Assembly (NCBI RefSeq): GCF_013087525.1
Contig: NZ_JABFCS010000001.1
Location: 930,001-994,000, forward strand
DNA length: 64,000 nucleotides
Reading direction: 5' to 3'
DNA from: Ramlibacter montanisoli
Lineage (GTDB): Bacteria; Pseudomonadota; Gammaproteobacteria; Burkholderiales; Burkholderiaceae_C
Notes under the pieces: generated by a model
The model's database searches: none
What the model was told of the DNA's origin: nothing
What the model saw: the letters and a program-made list of their open reading frames with translations, nothing else
Part shown: piece after piece, positions 41,027 through 50,531 of the stretch
Position numbering within the stretch: the stretch's first letter is position 1
Layout: the number at the start of each line of letters is the position of its first letter
Translations under genes and position numbers: made by a program

Positions 41027-42943
41027 ATGTTCGATTTCGTCCGCAAGCACACGAAGATCATGCAGTTCCTGCTGTTCCTGCTGATCGTGCCGTCCTTCGT
41101 GCTGTTCGGCCTGCAGGGCTACGAGCGCATGCAGGAGAAGGGGGAGACGGTGGCCAAGGTGGACGGCCACGAGATCTCGCAGCTCGATTGGGACAACGCC
41201 CACAAGGCGGAAGTGGACCGGCTGCGCGAGCAGATGCCCACCCTCGACGCCAAGATGCTGGACTCGGCCGAGGCGCGCTACGGCACGCTGGAGCGGCTGG
41301 TGCGCGACCGCGTGCTGGCGGCCGCCGTGCAGAACTCCAACCTGATGGTCACCGACCAGCGCGTCGCCCGCGAGCTGCAGGGCAACCAGCTGATCGCGGC
41401 GCTGCGCGGCGCCGACGGCAAGCTGGACATCGAGCGCTACCGCCAGCTGCTGGCGCAGCGCGGCATGACGCCGGAAATGTTCGAGAACCAGGTGCGCAAC
41501 GACGTCGCGCTGACCCGGGTGCTGGGCGGCGTCACGCAGTCCGCGTTCGCGCCGCCCTCGCAGGTGGGCGTGGCCGTCAACAGCTTCTTCGAGCGCCGCG
41601 AGGCGCAGGTCGCGCGCTTCAACGCCGCCGACTACAAGGGCAAGGTGACGCCGACCGACGCGGACCTGCAGGCCTTCTACAAGGACAACCCGAAGCTGTT
41701 CCAGGCGCCCGAGCAGGCCAGCATCGAATACCTGGTGCTGGACCTCGCGGCCGCGCAGCAGGGCATCACCATCAACGAGGCCGACCTCAAGACCTACTAC
41801 GAGCAGAACGCCTCGCGCATCGGCGGCCAGGAAGAGCGCCGCGCCAGCCACATCCTGGTGGCCGTGCCCAAGGGCGCGCCCGAGGCCGACAAGGCCAAGG
41901 CCAGGGCGAAGGCGGACGAACTGCTGGCGCAGGTGAAGAAGAATCCGGCGGGCTTTGCCGAGCTGGCGAAGAAGAACTCGCAGGACGAAGGTTCGGCCCA
42001 GCGCGGCGGCGACCTTGACTTCTTCACCCGCGGCGCGATGGTCAAGCCCTTCGAGGACGCCGTGTTCGCGATGAAGGACAAGGGCGAGATCGCGGGCCCG
42101 GTGGAATCCGAGTTCGGCTACCACGTGATCCAGCTGACCGACGTCAAGGTGCCCAAGCAGCGGACCTTCGAGGAAATGAAGCCGGAGCTCGAGGCCGAAC
42201 TTCGCAAGCAGCAGGCGCAGAAGAAGTATGCGGAAGCGGCCGAGTCCTTCAGCAACACCGTGTACGAGCAGTCGGAGTCCCTCAAGCCGGCCGCCGACAA
42301 GCTCAAGCTGCAGATCCGCACCGCGGAGAAGGTGACGCGCACGCCGGCACCCAACACCACGGGTCCGACGGCCAACGTGAAGTTCCTGGCCGCGCTGTTC
42401 TCGCCCGACGCGGTGGAGCGCAAGCGCAATACCGAAGCCGTGGAGATCGGCCCCAACCAGATGGCGGCCGGCCGCGTCACGCAATACTCGCCGGCGCGCA
42501 CGCGGCCCTTCGAGGAAGTGAAGGACCAGGTGCGCGAGCAGGTGGTGGCGGCCAAGGCCGCGGAACTGGCGCGCAAGGACGGCGAAGCAAAGCTGGCGGC
42601 CTGGAAGGCCAGTCCCGCGACGGCCGAACTGCCCGCGGCGGTGCCGGTGTCGCGCATGGATGCCGGCCAGCCCCGCCAGGTGATCGAAGCCGCCCTGCGT
42701 GCCGACCCGGCCAAGCTGCCGGCGCTGGTGGGCGTGGACCTCGGCGCCGAGGGCTACGCGGTGGTGAAGGTCAACAAGCTGCTGCCGCGCGATACGGTGG
42801 CACCGCAGCAGGCGCAGCAGGAAGCGGGGCAGTACACCCGCGCCTGGGGCACCGCGGAGGCGATGGCGTACTACGAGGTCCTGAAGAACCGCTTCAAGGC
42901 GCAGATCAACGTGCCGCGGCCGAAGGAAGCGGTGGCCCAGTGA
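41027..42943 (+). CDS. ppiD: membrane-anchored peptidyl-prolyl isomerase PpiD
   Basis: A 638-residue periplasmic chaperone tethered by one N-terminal helix (IMQFLLFLLIVPSFVLFGL, residues ~12-30). A SurA_N-type chaperone region follows. The parvulin domain lies at about 265-365 (ERRASHILVAVPKG, RGGDLDFFTRGAMVKPFED, SEFGYHVIQLTDVK). The C-terminal half is a second chaperone arm. PpiD works at the SecYEG exit on emerging secreted proteins. The start at 41027 (MFDFVRKHTK) is the usual one. The gene is intact. Confidence 0.93.
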   Translation: MFDFVRKHTKIMQFLLFLLIVPSFVLFGLQGYERMQEKGETVAKVDGHEISQLDWDNAHKAEVDRLREQMPTLDAKMLDSAEARYGTLERLVRDRVLAAAVQNSNLMVTDQRVARELQGNQLIAALRGADGKLDIERYRQLLAQRGMTPEMFENQVRNDVALTRVLGGVTQSAFAPPSQVGVAVNSFFERREAQVARFNAADYKGKVTPTDADLQAFYKDNPKLFQAPEQASIEYLVLDLAAAQQGITINEADLKTYYEQNASRIGGQEERRASHILVAVPKGAPEADKAKARAKADELLAQVKKNPAGFAELAKKNSQDEGSAQRGGDLDFFTRGAMVKPFEDAVFAMKDKGEIAGPVESEFGYHVIQLTDVKVPKQRTFEEMKPELEAELRKQQAQKKYAEAAESFSNTVYEQSESLKPAADKLKLQIRTAEKVTRTPAPNTTGPTANVKFLAALFSPDAVERKRNTEAVEIGPNQMAAGRVTQYSPARTRPFEEVKDQVREQVVAAKAAELARKDGEAKLAAWKASPATAELPAAVPVSRMDAGQPRQVIEAALRADPAKLPALVGVDLGAEGYAVVKVNKLLPRDTVAPQQAQQEAGQYTRAWGTAEAMAYYEVLKNRFKAQINVPRPKEAVAQ

Positions 42944-42953
42944 AGGGCTTCGC

Positions 42954-43418
42954 CTACTGTGCCGCCAGGTGGCGGCGCAGGAAGGCGAGCAGCTTCGCCT
43001 CGTCGTAGTCGCGGCCGGACTCGAGTTCGCCGGAAGGCTGCGACGCGACGACCTTGCCGGCGGCGTCGAGCAGGTAGAAGTGCGGGTAGCCCCTGGCCTT
43101 GGGCCATTGCGAGAGCACGGCCTCGTTGCGGTTCTGCGGCGAGTAGTTGACCTTGACCAGGATGTAGTGGTCCTGCAGGGCCTTCTGCACCGCCGGGCGC
43201 GCGGCGACGAAGCGGTCGAAGATGTGGCACCACGCGCACCACTCGCCGCCGACGTCCACGAACACCATCTTGCGCTGGGCCTGTGCGAGCGCGAGCGCCT
43301 GTTGCACGTCCGCCGCCGCGTCGCGCTGCGGATCGAACTTCTCCGGCAGCGCGTGGAACGCCCACGCGGGTGCGAGGGCCATGGCGGCCAGGGCGGTGAG
43401 CAGGGCTCTCCTGTGCAT
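42954..43418 (-). CDS. periplasmic thioredoxin-like protein (WCAWC)
   Basis: A 154-residue exported protein with a signal peptide ending near AWAFH. The thioredoxin-like fold has the redox pair in VDVGGEWCAWCHIFDRF; WC-x2-C-H with a following His recalls DsbD-gamma or YyaL-type domains. KARGYPHFYLLDAAGKVV contains the cis-proline loop. It should reduce or oxidise disulfides of a periplasmic partner. A TAGAAT hexamer ends 6 bases before the ATG, and an FNR-like box is centred about 60 bases before the predicted start. It is divergent from the copper-type pair. Confidence 0.85.
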   Translation of the reverse strand: MHRRALLTALAAMALAPAWAFHALPEKFDPQRDAAADVQQALALAQAQRKMVFVDVGGEWCAWCHIFDRFVAARPAVQKALQDHYILVKVNYSPQNRNEAVLSQWPKARGYPHFYLLDAAGKVVASQPSGELESGRDYDEAKLLAFLRRHLAAQ

Positions 43419-43471
43419 GGGTGCATTCTAGGAGGGGGCGACCCTTGCGCGCTGCACTTCCCGGAATCCGG

Positions 43472-43485
43472 CTGATTCAGATCAA
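43472..43485. promoter_or_regulatory. FNR/ANR-like box CTGAT-N4-ATCAA
   Basis: CTGATTCAGATCAA matches TTGAT-N4-ATCAA at nine of ten defined bases. It lies between the thioredoxin-like gene (minus) and the DUF2946-like gene (plus). Its centre is about 60.5 bases from the predicted start of the thioredoxin-like transcript, close to the -61.5 position used by class I FNR activation. Confidence 0.5.
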
Positions 43486-43554
43486 GCGCCAGCACCGGGC
43501 CGGCAGTGGGCGCGGTCCCTGCCTTGGCAGAATCCAGCCTGAACAACGCACTCC

Positions 43555-43953
43555 ATGAACCAGCTGCGCCGCTCCACCCGACTCGCCCGCCTCGTCGCGG
43601 CCTGGGTGCTGGCATGGTTCGTGGCGATGGCCGCCGCGCCGTTCGCGTCCATGGCGCAGGTTTCGGGCGGTTGCGAGGCGGCCGCCGCGCACGCGGGCCA
43701 TGAAGGACACGCCGCTGCCGCCTGCGACTCCGACCCGGCGGACGAAGTCCATGCCGCGCATGCGGAGCGCGGCTCCGGTGCGGGCGCCCATTGCCCGGTG
43801 TGCATGCACGCCGCGGCACCGCCGCCCGCGCTGCCTCTCGCACGGCTGGCCCATGCGGCTCCCGACACGGCCGCTGCGCCGGCCCCCATCGAACCACCGC
43901 GCGTGCACACCGCCGCGCCGCCGCCGCCGCGCGGCCCGCCACGCTTCTCCTGA
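43555..43953 (+). CDS. DUF2946-like His/Cys-rich exported protein (copper context)
   Basis: A 132-residue protein with an N-terminal membrane or signal segment (LVAAWVLAWFVAMAAAP). It is rich in His, Cys and Ala: AHAGHEGHAAAACD, then AHCPVCMHAAAP, the HC-x2-C core of DUF2946 proteins, which are found beside copper receptors and copper efflux genes. The Pro-rich tail is disordered. It should bind Cu(I) or another soft metal in the periplasm. The outer-membrane protein gene follows after 64 bases. Confidence 0.68.
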   Translation: MNQLRRSTRLARLVAAWVLAWFVAMAAAPFASMAQVSGGCEAAAAHAGHEGHAAAACDSDPADEVHAAHAERGSGAGAHCPVCMHAAAPPPALPLARLAHAAPDTAAAPAPIEPPRVHTAAPPPPRGPPRFS

Positions 43954-44017
43954 CCGATCGCTTCGCTCTCCCGCGCACGGGCGCCGGGAGCGACCCTTTC
44001 TTTTCCAGGAGATTCAC

Positions 44018-44989
44018 GTGCACCAGTTCCACGGGGCCGCGGCGCGCGCCGCTGCCGCCATCCTTCTCGCCGCCTGCGCGGCATCCGCCCAGGCCAGCTG
44101 CGGCGCCGCCTTCTGCTCGGTCAACACCGACTGGACCACCGAGGCCGCGGGCCTCGCCGAGGGCAGCGTGTTCGACCTGCGCTACGAGCACATCCGCCAG
44201 GACCAGCCGCGCGCCGGTTCGCGCCGCATCGCCGTCGGCGAGATCCGCCACCACCACGACGAGGTCGAGACCCTCAACCGCAACCTGGTGGCGACCTACA
44301 CGCGCACCTTCGCCAATGGCTTCGGCCTGTCGGTGTCCGCGCCCTTTACGGACCGCGAGCACCTCCACATCCACAACCACCGCGGCGCGCAGATCCCGGA
44401 GCAGTGGGACTTCCGCAAGTTCGGCGACCTGCGCGTCACCGGCCGCTACCAGCGTGCGCTGGGCGGCAGCGATGCCGCGCCGAGCACCGCGGGCGTCATC
44501 CTGGGCCTCAAGCTGCCCACCGGCAGCACGCGCGTGGCCAACACCGGCGGCGACATCGCGGAGCGCACGCTGCAGCCCGGCACCGGCACCACCGACCTGA
44601 TCCTCGGTGCGGTCTTCCACCAGCAGCTGCCGGCCAGCGGCGCCTCCTGGTTCGCGCAGGCCCAGGTGCAGCGCGCGCTGAATTCGCACGACGAGTTCCG
44701 GCCCGGCACGCAGCTGACCGCCGACGTCGGCTACGCGCACCCGCTGGCCGACAAGCTCGATGGCATCGTGCAATTGAACGTGGTGGCCAAGCGCCGCGAC
44801 CGCGGGGCCGAGGCCGAAAGCGCGGACAGCGGCAGCCGCGCCGTGTTCCTGAGCCCGGGCCTGAGCTACCGGGTGACCGACGCCGTACGCGTGTACGGCT
44901 TCGTGCAGCAGCCGCTGTACCAGTACGTCAACGGCGTGCAGCTGACGCCGGATCGCGCCTTCGTGCTGGGCGTGTCCACGCGCTTCTGA
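44018..44989 (+). CDS. outer-membrane beta-barrel protein, probable metal-related transporter
   Basis: A 323-residue exported protein. A signal peptide (AAAILLAACAASAQA) is followed by CGAAFCSVNTDW and alternating polar/apolar strands, ending in a C-terminal Phe (VLGVSTRF), as outer-membrane barrels do. It is unusually rich in His (GEIRHHHDEVE, REHLHIHNHRGAQ), which suggests metal contact. The start is GTG with AGGAGA upstream. PF13557-type transporters are a likely relative. With the DUF2946-like protein it forms a probable copper-handling pair. The substrate is inferred from neighbours only. Confidence 0.7.
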   Translation: MHQFHGAAARAAAAILLAACAASAQASCGAAFCSVNTDWTTEAAGLAEGSVFDLRYEHIRQDQPRAGSRRIAVGEIRHHHDEVETLNRNLVATYTRTFANGFGLSVSAPFTDREHLHIHNHRGAQIPEQWDFRKFGDLRVTGRYQRALGGSDAAPSTAGVILGLKLPTGSTRVANTGGDIAERTLQPGTGTTDLILGAVFHQQLPASGASWFAQAQVQRALNSHDEFRPGTQLTADVGYAHPLADKLDGIVQLNVVAKRRDRGAEAESADSGSRAVFLSPGLSYRVTDAVRVYGFVQQPLYQYVNGVQLTPDRAFVLGVSTRF

Positions 44990-45003
44990 GGGCGCGCATA
45001 AGG

Positions 45004-45040
45004 AAAAAGCCCCGGATGCTTGCGCTTCCGGGGCTTCGTT
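45004..45040. terminator. terminator between the barrel gene and tRNA-His
   Basis: AAGCCCCGGA (45007-45016) and TCCGGGGCTT (45027-45036) form a 10-bp stem. The A-run on the left gives a strong T-tract for the minus-strand tRNA-His transcript; the plus-strand side has only a weak one. Confidence 0.8.
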
Positions 45041-45048
45041 CTATTCGA

Positions 45049-45125
45049 TGGGGTGGCTGATGGGACTCGAACCCACGACAACAGGAATCACAATCCTGGA
45101 CTCTACCAACTGAGCTACAGCCACC
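45049..45125 (-). tRNA. tRNA-His (GUG)
   Basis: A 77-base tRNA on the minus strand, starting GGTGGCTGTAGCTCAGTTGG and including the extra G(-1) typical of tRNA-His. The anticodon loop has GTG (45091-45089). The T-arm contains GGTTCGAGTCC, and the 3' end CCCCA is encoded. It closely follows the E. coli tRNA-His sequence. Confidence 0.97.
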
Positions 45126-45160
45126 GCGAGCCCGGGATTATAGCCGGGCGCGACGCCCGC

Positions 45161-46147
45161 TCAGGGATTGACCATCACCAGCTTGCCGCGCACGCCGCGC
45201 GAGCCCATGTGCGCGAAGGCCGCCTTGAGCTCGGCCATCGGCATGGTGCGGTCGATCACCGGCTTGACCTTGCCTTGCGCGTACCACTGCGCCAGCTCCC
45301 CCATCATGGCCGCATTGGCCTTGGGTTCGCGGCGCGAGAACTCGCCCCAGAACACGCCGACGATGGACGCGCCCTTGAGCAGCGGCAGGTTCAGCGGCAG
45401 GCTGGGGATGGGGCCGGCGGCGAAACCGATCACCAGGTAGCGGCCGCGCCAGGCGATGGAGCGGAAGGCCGGCTCGGCGAACTCGCCGCCCACCGGGTCG
45501 TAGATCACGTCCGGGCCCTTGCCATCGGTGGCCGCCTTGACCGCCTCGCGGAAGGCATTGGGCACCGCATGCTGCGTGTAGTTGATCGTCGCGTCGGCGC
45601 CGATCGACTTGCACAGCTCGCACTTCTCGTCGGTCGATGCGGCGGCGATCACGCGCGCGCCAACCGCCTTGGCGATCTGGATGGCGGAGGTGCCGACGCC
45701 GCCGGCCGCGCCCAGCACCAGCACCGTTTCGCCCGCCTTGAGCTGCGCGCGGTCGACCAGGGCGTGGTGGGACGTCGCGTAGATCATGATGAAGGCCGCG
45801 GCATCCACGAAGGGAAAGCCCGGTGGCAGCGGCATGCAGCGGTCGGCCGGCGCGATGGTGTGCGTGCCGAAGCCGCCGGTGCCCGAGAGGCAGGCCACCG
45901 GTTGCCCCACCTTCAGCGCGACGCCTTCGCCCACGGCTGCGATGGTGCCCGCGTATTCGGAGCCCGGCACGAAGGGCAGGGCCGGCTTGTGCTGGTACTT
46001 GTTCTGCACGATCAGCAAGTCGGGGAAGTTCAGGCTGGCCGCCTTGATCTCCACCAGCACCTCGCCGGCCTTGGGCTGCGGCGTGGGCAGCTCCTTCCAT
46101 TGCAGCGCGTCTACGCCGACGGGGTTCTCGCAAAGCCAGGCATGCAT
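45161..46147 (-). CDS. NADPH:quinone oxidoreductase-family protein (zinc-free MDR)
   Basis: A 328-residue medium-chain reductase. The N-terminal GroES-like domain has LVEIKAASLNFPDLLI and PFVPGSEYAGTIAAVGEG; the nucleotide motif is VLVLGAAGGVGTSAIQIAKA (~145-165). The zinc-ligand cysteines of alcohol dehydrogenases are absent, so it should be a quinone or enone reductase using NADPH. It stands alone, after tRNA-His on the same strand. A TATCAT hexamer and GGAGAC precede the start. Confidence 0.85.
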   Translation of the reverse strand: MHAWLCENPVGVDALQWKELPTPQPKAGEVLVEIKAASLNFPDLLIVQNKYQHKPALPFVPGSEYAGTIAAVGEGVALKVGQPVACLSGTGGFGTHTIAPADRCMPLPPGFPFVDAAAFIMIYATSHHALVDRAQLKAGETVLVLGAAGGVGTSAIQIAKAVGARVIAAASTDEKCELCKSIGADATINYTQHAVPNAFREAVKAATDGKGPDVIYDPVGGEFAEPAFRSIAWRGRYLVIGFAAGPIPSLPLNLPLLKGASIVGVFWGEFSRREPKANAAMMGELAQWYAQGKVKPVIDRTMPMAELKAAFAHMGSRGVRGKLVMVNP

Positions 46148-46241
46148 GGGTTGGTGTCTCCGGTTCTCGATCCCCGCATGATAGGCAGGTCGCCCGTGGT
46201 GGCGATGTCCCTGCGGCGACCGCGCCTACAATGCCCCGCAG

Positions 46242-47015
46242 ATGAAGATCCTGCTCTCCAACGACGACGGCTACCAGGCGCCCGGCATCGTGGCGCTGTA
46301 CGATGCGATCCGCGACCTGGGCGAGGTGGAGGTGGTCGCGCCGGAGCACAACAACAGCGCCAAGTCGAACGCGCTCACGCTGCACGCGCCGCTGTACGTC
46401 AACGAGGCGTCCAACGGCTTCCGCTACGTGAACGGCACGCCGGCGGACTGCGTGCACATCGCGCTGACCGGCCTGCTCGGTTACCGCCCCGACCTGGTGG
46501 TCAGCGGCATCAACAACGGCGCCAACATGGGCGACGACACCATCTATTCCGGCACGGTCGGCGCCGCGATGGAGGGCTACCTTTTCGGCATCCCCGCCGT
46601 CGCCTTCTCGCAGACCGAGAAGGGCTGGGCCAATCTCGATGCCGCGGCCCGCAAGGCGCGCGAGCTGGTGCAGTTCCTCGCCGCGCACCACCGCACCGAC
46701 GGCGCGCACTGGCTGCTGAACGTGAACATCCCGAACAAGGCCTACGAGGAACTCAAGCCCTTCAAGGTCTGCCGGCTGGGCCGGCGGCACGCGGCGGAAA
46801 AGGTCATCGCGCAGGACAGCCCGCATGGCCAGACGATGTACTGGATAGGCGCGGCGGGACCGGCCAAGGACGACGCCGAGGGCACCGACTTCCATGCGGC
46901 GCTACAGGGGCATCCGACGATCACGCCCTTGAAGGTGGACCTGACCGACCACGACGCGCTGCGTTACTGGTCGCAGGCCGCTTCCCAACTGCCGCAGGGC
47001 AAGGCAGGCGCATGA
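46242..47015 (+). CDS. surE: 5'/3'-nucleotidase SurE
   Basis: A 257-residue metal-dependent phosphatase of nucleoside monophosphates. The N-terminal MKILLSNDDGYQAPGIVALY holds the metal-binding Asp pair. VVAPEHNNSAKSNALTL and LVVSGINNGANMGDDTIYSG complete the active site. It opens the surE-pcm-nlpD-rpoS stationary-phase cluster; its stop overlaps the pcm ATG. A TACAAT hexamer ends 9 bases before the start. Confidence 0.95.
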   Translation: MKILLSNDDGYQAPGIVALYDAIRDLGEVEVVAPEHNNSAKSNALTLHAPLYVNEASNGFRYVNGTPADCVHIALTGLLGYRPDLVVSGINNGANMGDDTIYSGTVGAAMEGYLFGIPAVAFSQTEKGWANLDAAARKARELVQFLAAHHRTDGAHWLLNVNIPNKAYEELKPFKVCRLGRRHAAEKVIAQDSPHGQTMYWIGAAGPAKDDAEGTDFHAALQGHPTITPLKVDLTDHDALRYWSQAASQLPQGKAGA

Positions 47016-47782
47016 CGCGCCGGCCCGGCTTCCCGGCCCGCCTTTCGAATGTTCCGGCGGCCCAGCCCGCGCGCGGTGCCGCGCCGGGTGCAACTGCGAC
47101 CGCGGCGCGTTCCGCGCCCTCCGGGCTGGGACTCGACTCGCAGGCCGTGCGTGCGCGCATGGTGCAGAAGCTCGCCGAAGGCGGCATCTCCAACGCACGC
47201 GTGCTCGCCGCGGTGAATGCCGTGGAGCGCCACCGCTTCGTGGACAGCGCGCTGGTGAACCAGGCCTACGAAGACACCAGCCTGCCGATCGGCCTGGGGC
47301 AGACCATCTCCAAGCCCAGCGTCGTGGCGCGCATGATCGAACTGCTGCTGGCCGCGCCCGGTGCGGCCGGCGGGCGCCTGGGCCGCGTGCTGGAGATCGG
47401 CACCGGCTGCGGCTACCAGGCCGCCGTGCTGAGCCAGGTGGCCAGCGAGGTTTACAGCATCGAACGCCTGCGCGGCCTGCATGAGCGCGCGCGCGAGAAC
47501 CTGCGGACCTTTCGTCTGCCCAACGTGCACCTGCTGTTTGGCGACGGCATGGCCGGATTCGCCAAGGGCGCACCGTATGCGGGCATCATCGCTGCAGCCG
47601 GTGGCGAGGCCGTGCCTGCCACGTGGACCGATCAGCTCGCGGAGGGAGGGCGCATCGTCGCGCCCATGGTGATGGCCAACCGCCAGCAGGCGCTGGTCAT
47701 CGTCGAGAAAGAGGCGGGACGGCTGAAGCAGACGATTCTTGAGACCGTTCACTTTGTCCCCCTAAAATCGGGCATCGCATGA
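47012..47782 (+). CDS. pcm: protein-L-isoaspartate O-methyltransferase
   Basis: A 256-residue SAM-dependent repair enzyme that methylates isoaspartyl residues in ageing proteins. The core has [20 protein letters not shown] and the SAM loop [17 protein letters not shown]. The first ~45 residues are a Pro/Ala-rich extension absent from E. coli Pcm. The start at 47012 overlaps surE by ATGA; an internal start is possible but less likely given the coupling. The end overlaps nlpD, again by ATGA. Confidence 0.93.
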   Translation: MTRRPGFPARLSNVPAAQPARGAAPGATATAARSAPSGLGLDSQAVRARMVQKLAEGGISNARVLAAVNAVERHRFVDSALVNQAYEDTSLPIGLGQTISKPSVVARMIELLLAAPGAAGGRLGRVLEIGTGCGYQAAVLSQVASEVYSIERLRGLHERARENLRTFRLPNVHLLFGDGMAGFAKGAPYAGIIAAAGGEAVPATWTDQLAEGGRIVAPMVMANRQQALVIVEKEAGRLKQTILETVHFVPLKSGIA

Positions 47783-48670
47783 GGATCAAGACAATGGAAC
47801 TGCGCGAGCGCGCGCTCAGGGGTTTGTGGCTGCTGGCAGCCTGTTCGCTGCTGGCTGCCTGCGCCGCGCCGCGCCGCATGCCGGCCCCGGTGGAGGACCG
47901 TTTCGGCGGCCGCCAGCCCGCGGTGGTGGCGGATGCCCAGCGCGCCGCTGCCCTGCCGGGCGCGGAGAACGCGGGCAAGCCGGGTTTCTACACGGTCAAG
48001 CCCGGCGACACGCTGGTGCGCATCGCGCTGGAGTCGGGGCAGAACTGGCGTGACGTCGCCCGCTGGAACAACATGGACAACCCGAACGTGCTCGAGGTGG
48101 GGCAGGTCCTGCGCGTTGCGCCACCGGCGCCCTTGGTGCCGGCGCCGGGAACCACCGTCGTGGGCGCCTTGCCGCCGGCCTCGGCCGCGCTGCCGCCCGC
48201 GAGTGCCGCCAGCAGCGTGCCGCGCGGCACGGCCACCACCGCGACGCCGGCTGCCGCCACCGCCACGCCCGGCCCCGCGGCCAACGGACCGGACGAGGAT
48301 GTCGCCTGGGGCTGGCCCACGGCGGGCGGCGCCACCGTGCTCGCGGGCTTCGACGAGCAGAAGAACAAGGGCATCGACATCGCGGGCCGCGCCGGCGACC
48401 CCGTGGTGGCCGCCGCCGATGGCCGCGTGGTCTATGCGGGTGCGGGCCTGCGCGGCTACGGCAACCTGATCATCCTGAAGCACAACAACACCTACCTCAC
48501 CCGCCTATGCGCACAACCAGGCGCTGCTGGTGAAGGAAGACCAGACGGTGCGCAAGGGCCAGAAGATCGCGGAGATGGGTTCCACCGACACCGACCGCGT
48601 GAAGTTGCACTTCGAAATCCGCCGGCAGGGCAAGCCGGTCGACCCCACCCGGTACCTGCCACCGAGATAA
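47779..48670 (+). CDS. nlpD: murein hydrolase activator NlpD (frameshifted here)
   Basis: An outer-membrane lipoprotein of about 296 residues that activates the amidase AmiC at division. A lipobox (LLAAC, second of two) precedes the anchor Cys. One LysM domain ([20 protein letters not shown]) binds peptidoglycan. An Ala/Pro/Thr-rich linker leads to a LytM/M23 domain ([35 protein letters not shown]). One extra C near 48503 breaks the frame between NTYLT and [13 protein letters not shown]. Read without correction, it runs into rpoS and mimics a fusion. Confidence 0.92.
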
Positions 48671-48672
48671 CG

Positions 48673-49683
48673 ATGAAACGCCGCAACGGGCACGAAGGGA
48701 CTCCGACGCCAGGAGGCGCCCGCCCGGATGCGGACGACGTTCCCACGGATGAGCCGCCGCCCGTCGAGGCGGAGGCCGTCCCCGACATCCCCCTGCGCGA
48801 GATCCCGGCCGACCTGTCCGGCGAGAGCAGCGACACGCTGACGCTCTACCTGCGTGACGTGCGCCGCACGACGCTGTTCACCGCCGAAGAGGAATTCGAG
48901 ACGGCCACGCGCGCGCGCGCCGGCGACTTCGCCGCCCGCCAGTCGATGATCGAGCACAACCTGCGCCTGGTGGTGAGCATCGCCAAGGGCTACCTCGGGC
49001 GCGGCGTGCCGCTGTCGGACCTGATCGAGGAGGGCAACCTCGGGCTGATGCACGCCATCGACAAGTTCGAGCCCGAGCGCGGCTTCCGCTTCTCCACCTA
49101 CGCGACCTGGTGGATCCGCCAGTCGGTGGAGCGCGCCGTGATGAACCAGGGCCGCGTGATCCGCCTGCCCGTGCACGTGGTGCGCGAACTGCAGCAGGTG
49201 CTGCGCGCGCGCCGCACGCTGGAGAACGATCCCGCCTTCGCCGCCGCCCGCAAGAGCGACAGCGAGGGCGTGCGGGTGGAGGACGTCGCGGCGCTGCTGG
49301 GTCGCGACGTGCACGAGGTCGCGCAGCTGCTGGCGATGGCCGAGACGCCCAAGTCGCTGGACGCGGTGATCGACAAGTCGGACGACGAGCACACGCTGGG
49401 CGACTTCATGGCCGACGAACTCGCGCTCGACCCGACCGGCGTCACCCACAACCACGAGGTCGAGCGGCTGCTGGCAGGCTGGATCGAAACGCTCTCGCAG
49501 CGCGAGAAGGAAGTGCTGGAAGGCCGCTTCGGCCTGCGTCACCGCGAACCGGAAACGCTGGAGGTGCTGAGCGACCGACTCGGGCTCACGCGCGAACGCG
49601 TGCGGCAGATCCAGAACGAGGCCCTGACCAAGCTGAAGCGGCAGATGGCGCGCAGCGGCGTGGACCGCGACTCGCTGTTCTGA
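48673..49683 (+). CDS. rpoS: RNA polymerase sigma factor RpoS
   Basis: A 336-residue stationary-phase/general-stress sigma factor. Region 1.2 is [20 protein letters not shown], region 2 has [19 protein letters not shown], region 3 and region 4 follow, with [19 protein letters not shown]. The acidic, Pro-rich N-terminus ([19 protein letters not shown]) is typical of beta-proteobacteria. It starts 2 bases after the nlpD stop; by analogy with E. coli, extra promoters may lie within nlpD. The gene is intact. Confidence 0.95.
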   Translation: MKRRNGHEGTPTPGGARPDADDVPTDEPPPVEAEAVPDIPLREIPADLSGESSDTLTLYLRDVRRTTLFTAEEEFETATRARAGDFAARQSMIEHNLRLVVSIAKGYLGRGVPLSDLIEEGNLGLMHAIDKFEPERGFRFSTYATWWIRQSVERAVMNQGRVIRLPVHVVRELQQVLRARRTLENDPAFAAARKSDSEGVRVEDVAALLGRDVHEVAQLLAMAETPKSLDAVIDKSDDEHTLGDFMADELALDPTGVTHNHEVERLLAGWIETLSQREKEVLEGRFGLRHREPETLEVLSDRLGLTRERVRQIQNEALTKLKRQMARSGVDRDSLF

Positions 49684-49713
49684 GGCGGGCCCAGCGGCTG
49701 CTAAAGTCGGGCG

Positions 49714-50511
49714 ATGGCCTGGCCCGTACTTGTCTTCGATATCGAATCCATTCCCGACGTGGCCGGCCTGCGCCTGCTGCGCGACGCGCCCGCGGAAGCC
49801 ACGGATGCCGAGGTTTATGCGCAGTGGCTGCAGCAGCGCAAGGAGGCCGGCCAGAGCGACTTCATGCCGCTGCACCTGCAGCGCGTGCTGGTGATCAGCT
49901 GCGTGTTCCGAAATGCCGAGGGCATCCGCGTGCATTCCTTCGTGGACCGCGACAACGCGAGCGAAGGCAAGGTGATCCAGAACTTCTTCAACGCGCTGGA
50001 CAAGCACGTGCCGCAGCTGGTGAGCTGGAACGGCGGCGGCTTCGACCTGCCGGTGCTGCACTACCGCGGCCTGCGCCACGGCGTGACCGCCGACCGCTAC
50101 TGGTGCATGGGCGAGGGCGGCGGGCCGGACGACCGCGAGTTCAAGTGGAACAACTACATCAGCCGCTACCACATGCGCCACCTGGACCTGATGGACCTGC
50201 TGGCGATGTACCAGCCGCGCGCCAGCGCCCCGCTGGACGCCATGGCCAAGCTGTGCGGCTTCCCCGGCAAGCTGGGCATGGACGGCTCGCAGGTCTACAG
50301 CGCCTTCCTGGAAGGCAAGCTGGAGGAGATCCGCCGCTACTGCGAGACGGACGTGATGAACACCTACCTGCTGTACTGTCGCTTCCAGAAGATGCGCTGC
50401 GGCTTCAACGAGGCGGAGTACGAGCAGGAAGTCACCCTCGTCAAGCAGACGCTGGCCGACCTGGCGCATGCGGAGCCGCACTGGCAGGAGTACCTGGCCG
50501 TCTGGATGTGA
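49714..50511 (+). CDS. predicted 3'-5' exonuclease (PolB-like exo domain)
   Basis: A 265-residue DEDD-type nuclease with only the exonuclease domain. ExoI is [11 protein letters not shown] (Asp, Glu), ExoII is [14 protein letters not shown] (Asp) and ExoIII is [17 protein letters not shown] (Tyr/Asp). This is the PF10108 pattern of stand-alone proofreading-like proteins. A TAAAGT hexamer ends 6 bases before the ATG, so the message should be leaderless. It follows rpoS by 30 bases. Its cellular substrate is not known. Confidence 0.85.
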   Translation: MAWPVLVFDIESIPDVAGLRLLRDAPAEATDAEVYAQWLQQRKEAGQSDFMPLHLQRVLVISCVFRNAEGIRVHSFVDRDNASEGKVIQNFFNALDKHVPQLVSWNGGGFDLPVLHYRGLRHGVTADRYWCMGEGGGPDDREFKWNNYISRYHMRHLDLMDLLAMYQPRASAPLDAMAKLCGFPGKLGMDGSQVYSAFLEGKLEEIRRYCETDVMNTYLLYCRFQKMRCGFNEAEYEQEVTLVKQTLADLAHAEPHWQEYLAVWM

Positions 50512-50531
50512 GGGCCTGAGACAATCCGGGC

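Noticed and set aside
40949..44773. A 1274-codon minus-strand open frame across ppiD and its neighbours
   Set aside because: It is antisense to well-supported genes and its translation is low-complexity His/Arg/Gly/Leu. Long empty frames are expected in DNA of this GC content.
45020..47782. A 920-codon plus-strand frame ending in Pcm
   Set aside because: Its first 660 codons are shadows of tRNA-His, the quinone reductase gene and surE. Pcm starts at 47012, overlapping surE.
47779..49683. A continuous open frame that appears to fuse NlpD to RpoS
   Set aside because: The extra C near 48503 shifts nlpD into the rpoS frame. With it removed nlpD stops at 48670 and rpoS starts normally at 48673.
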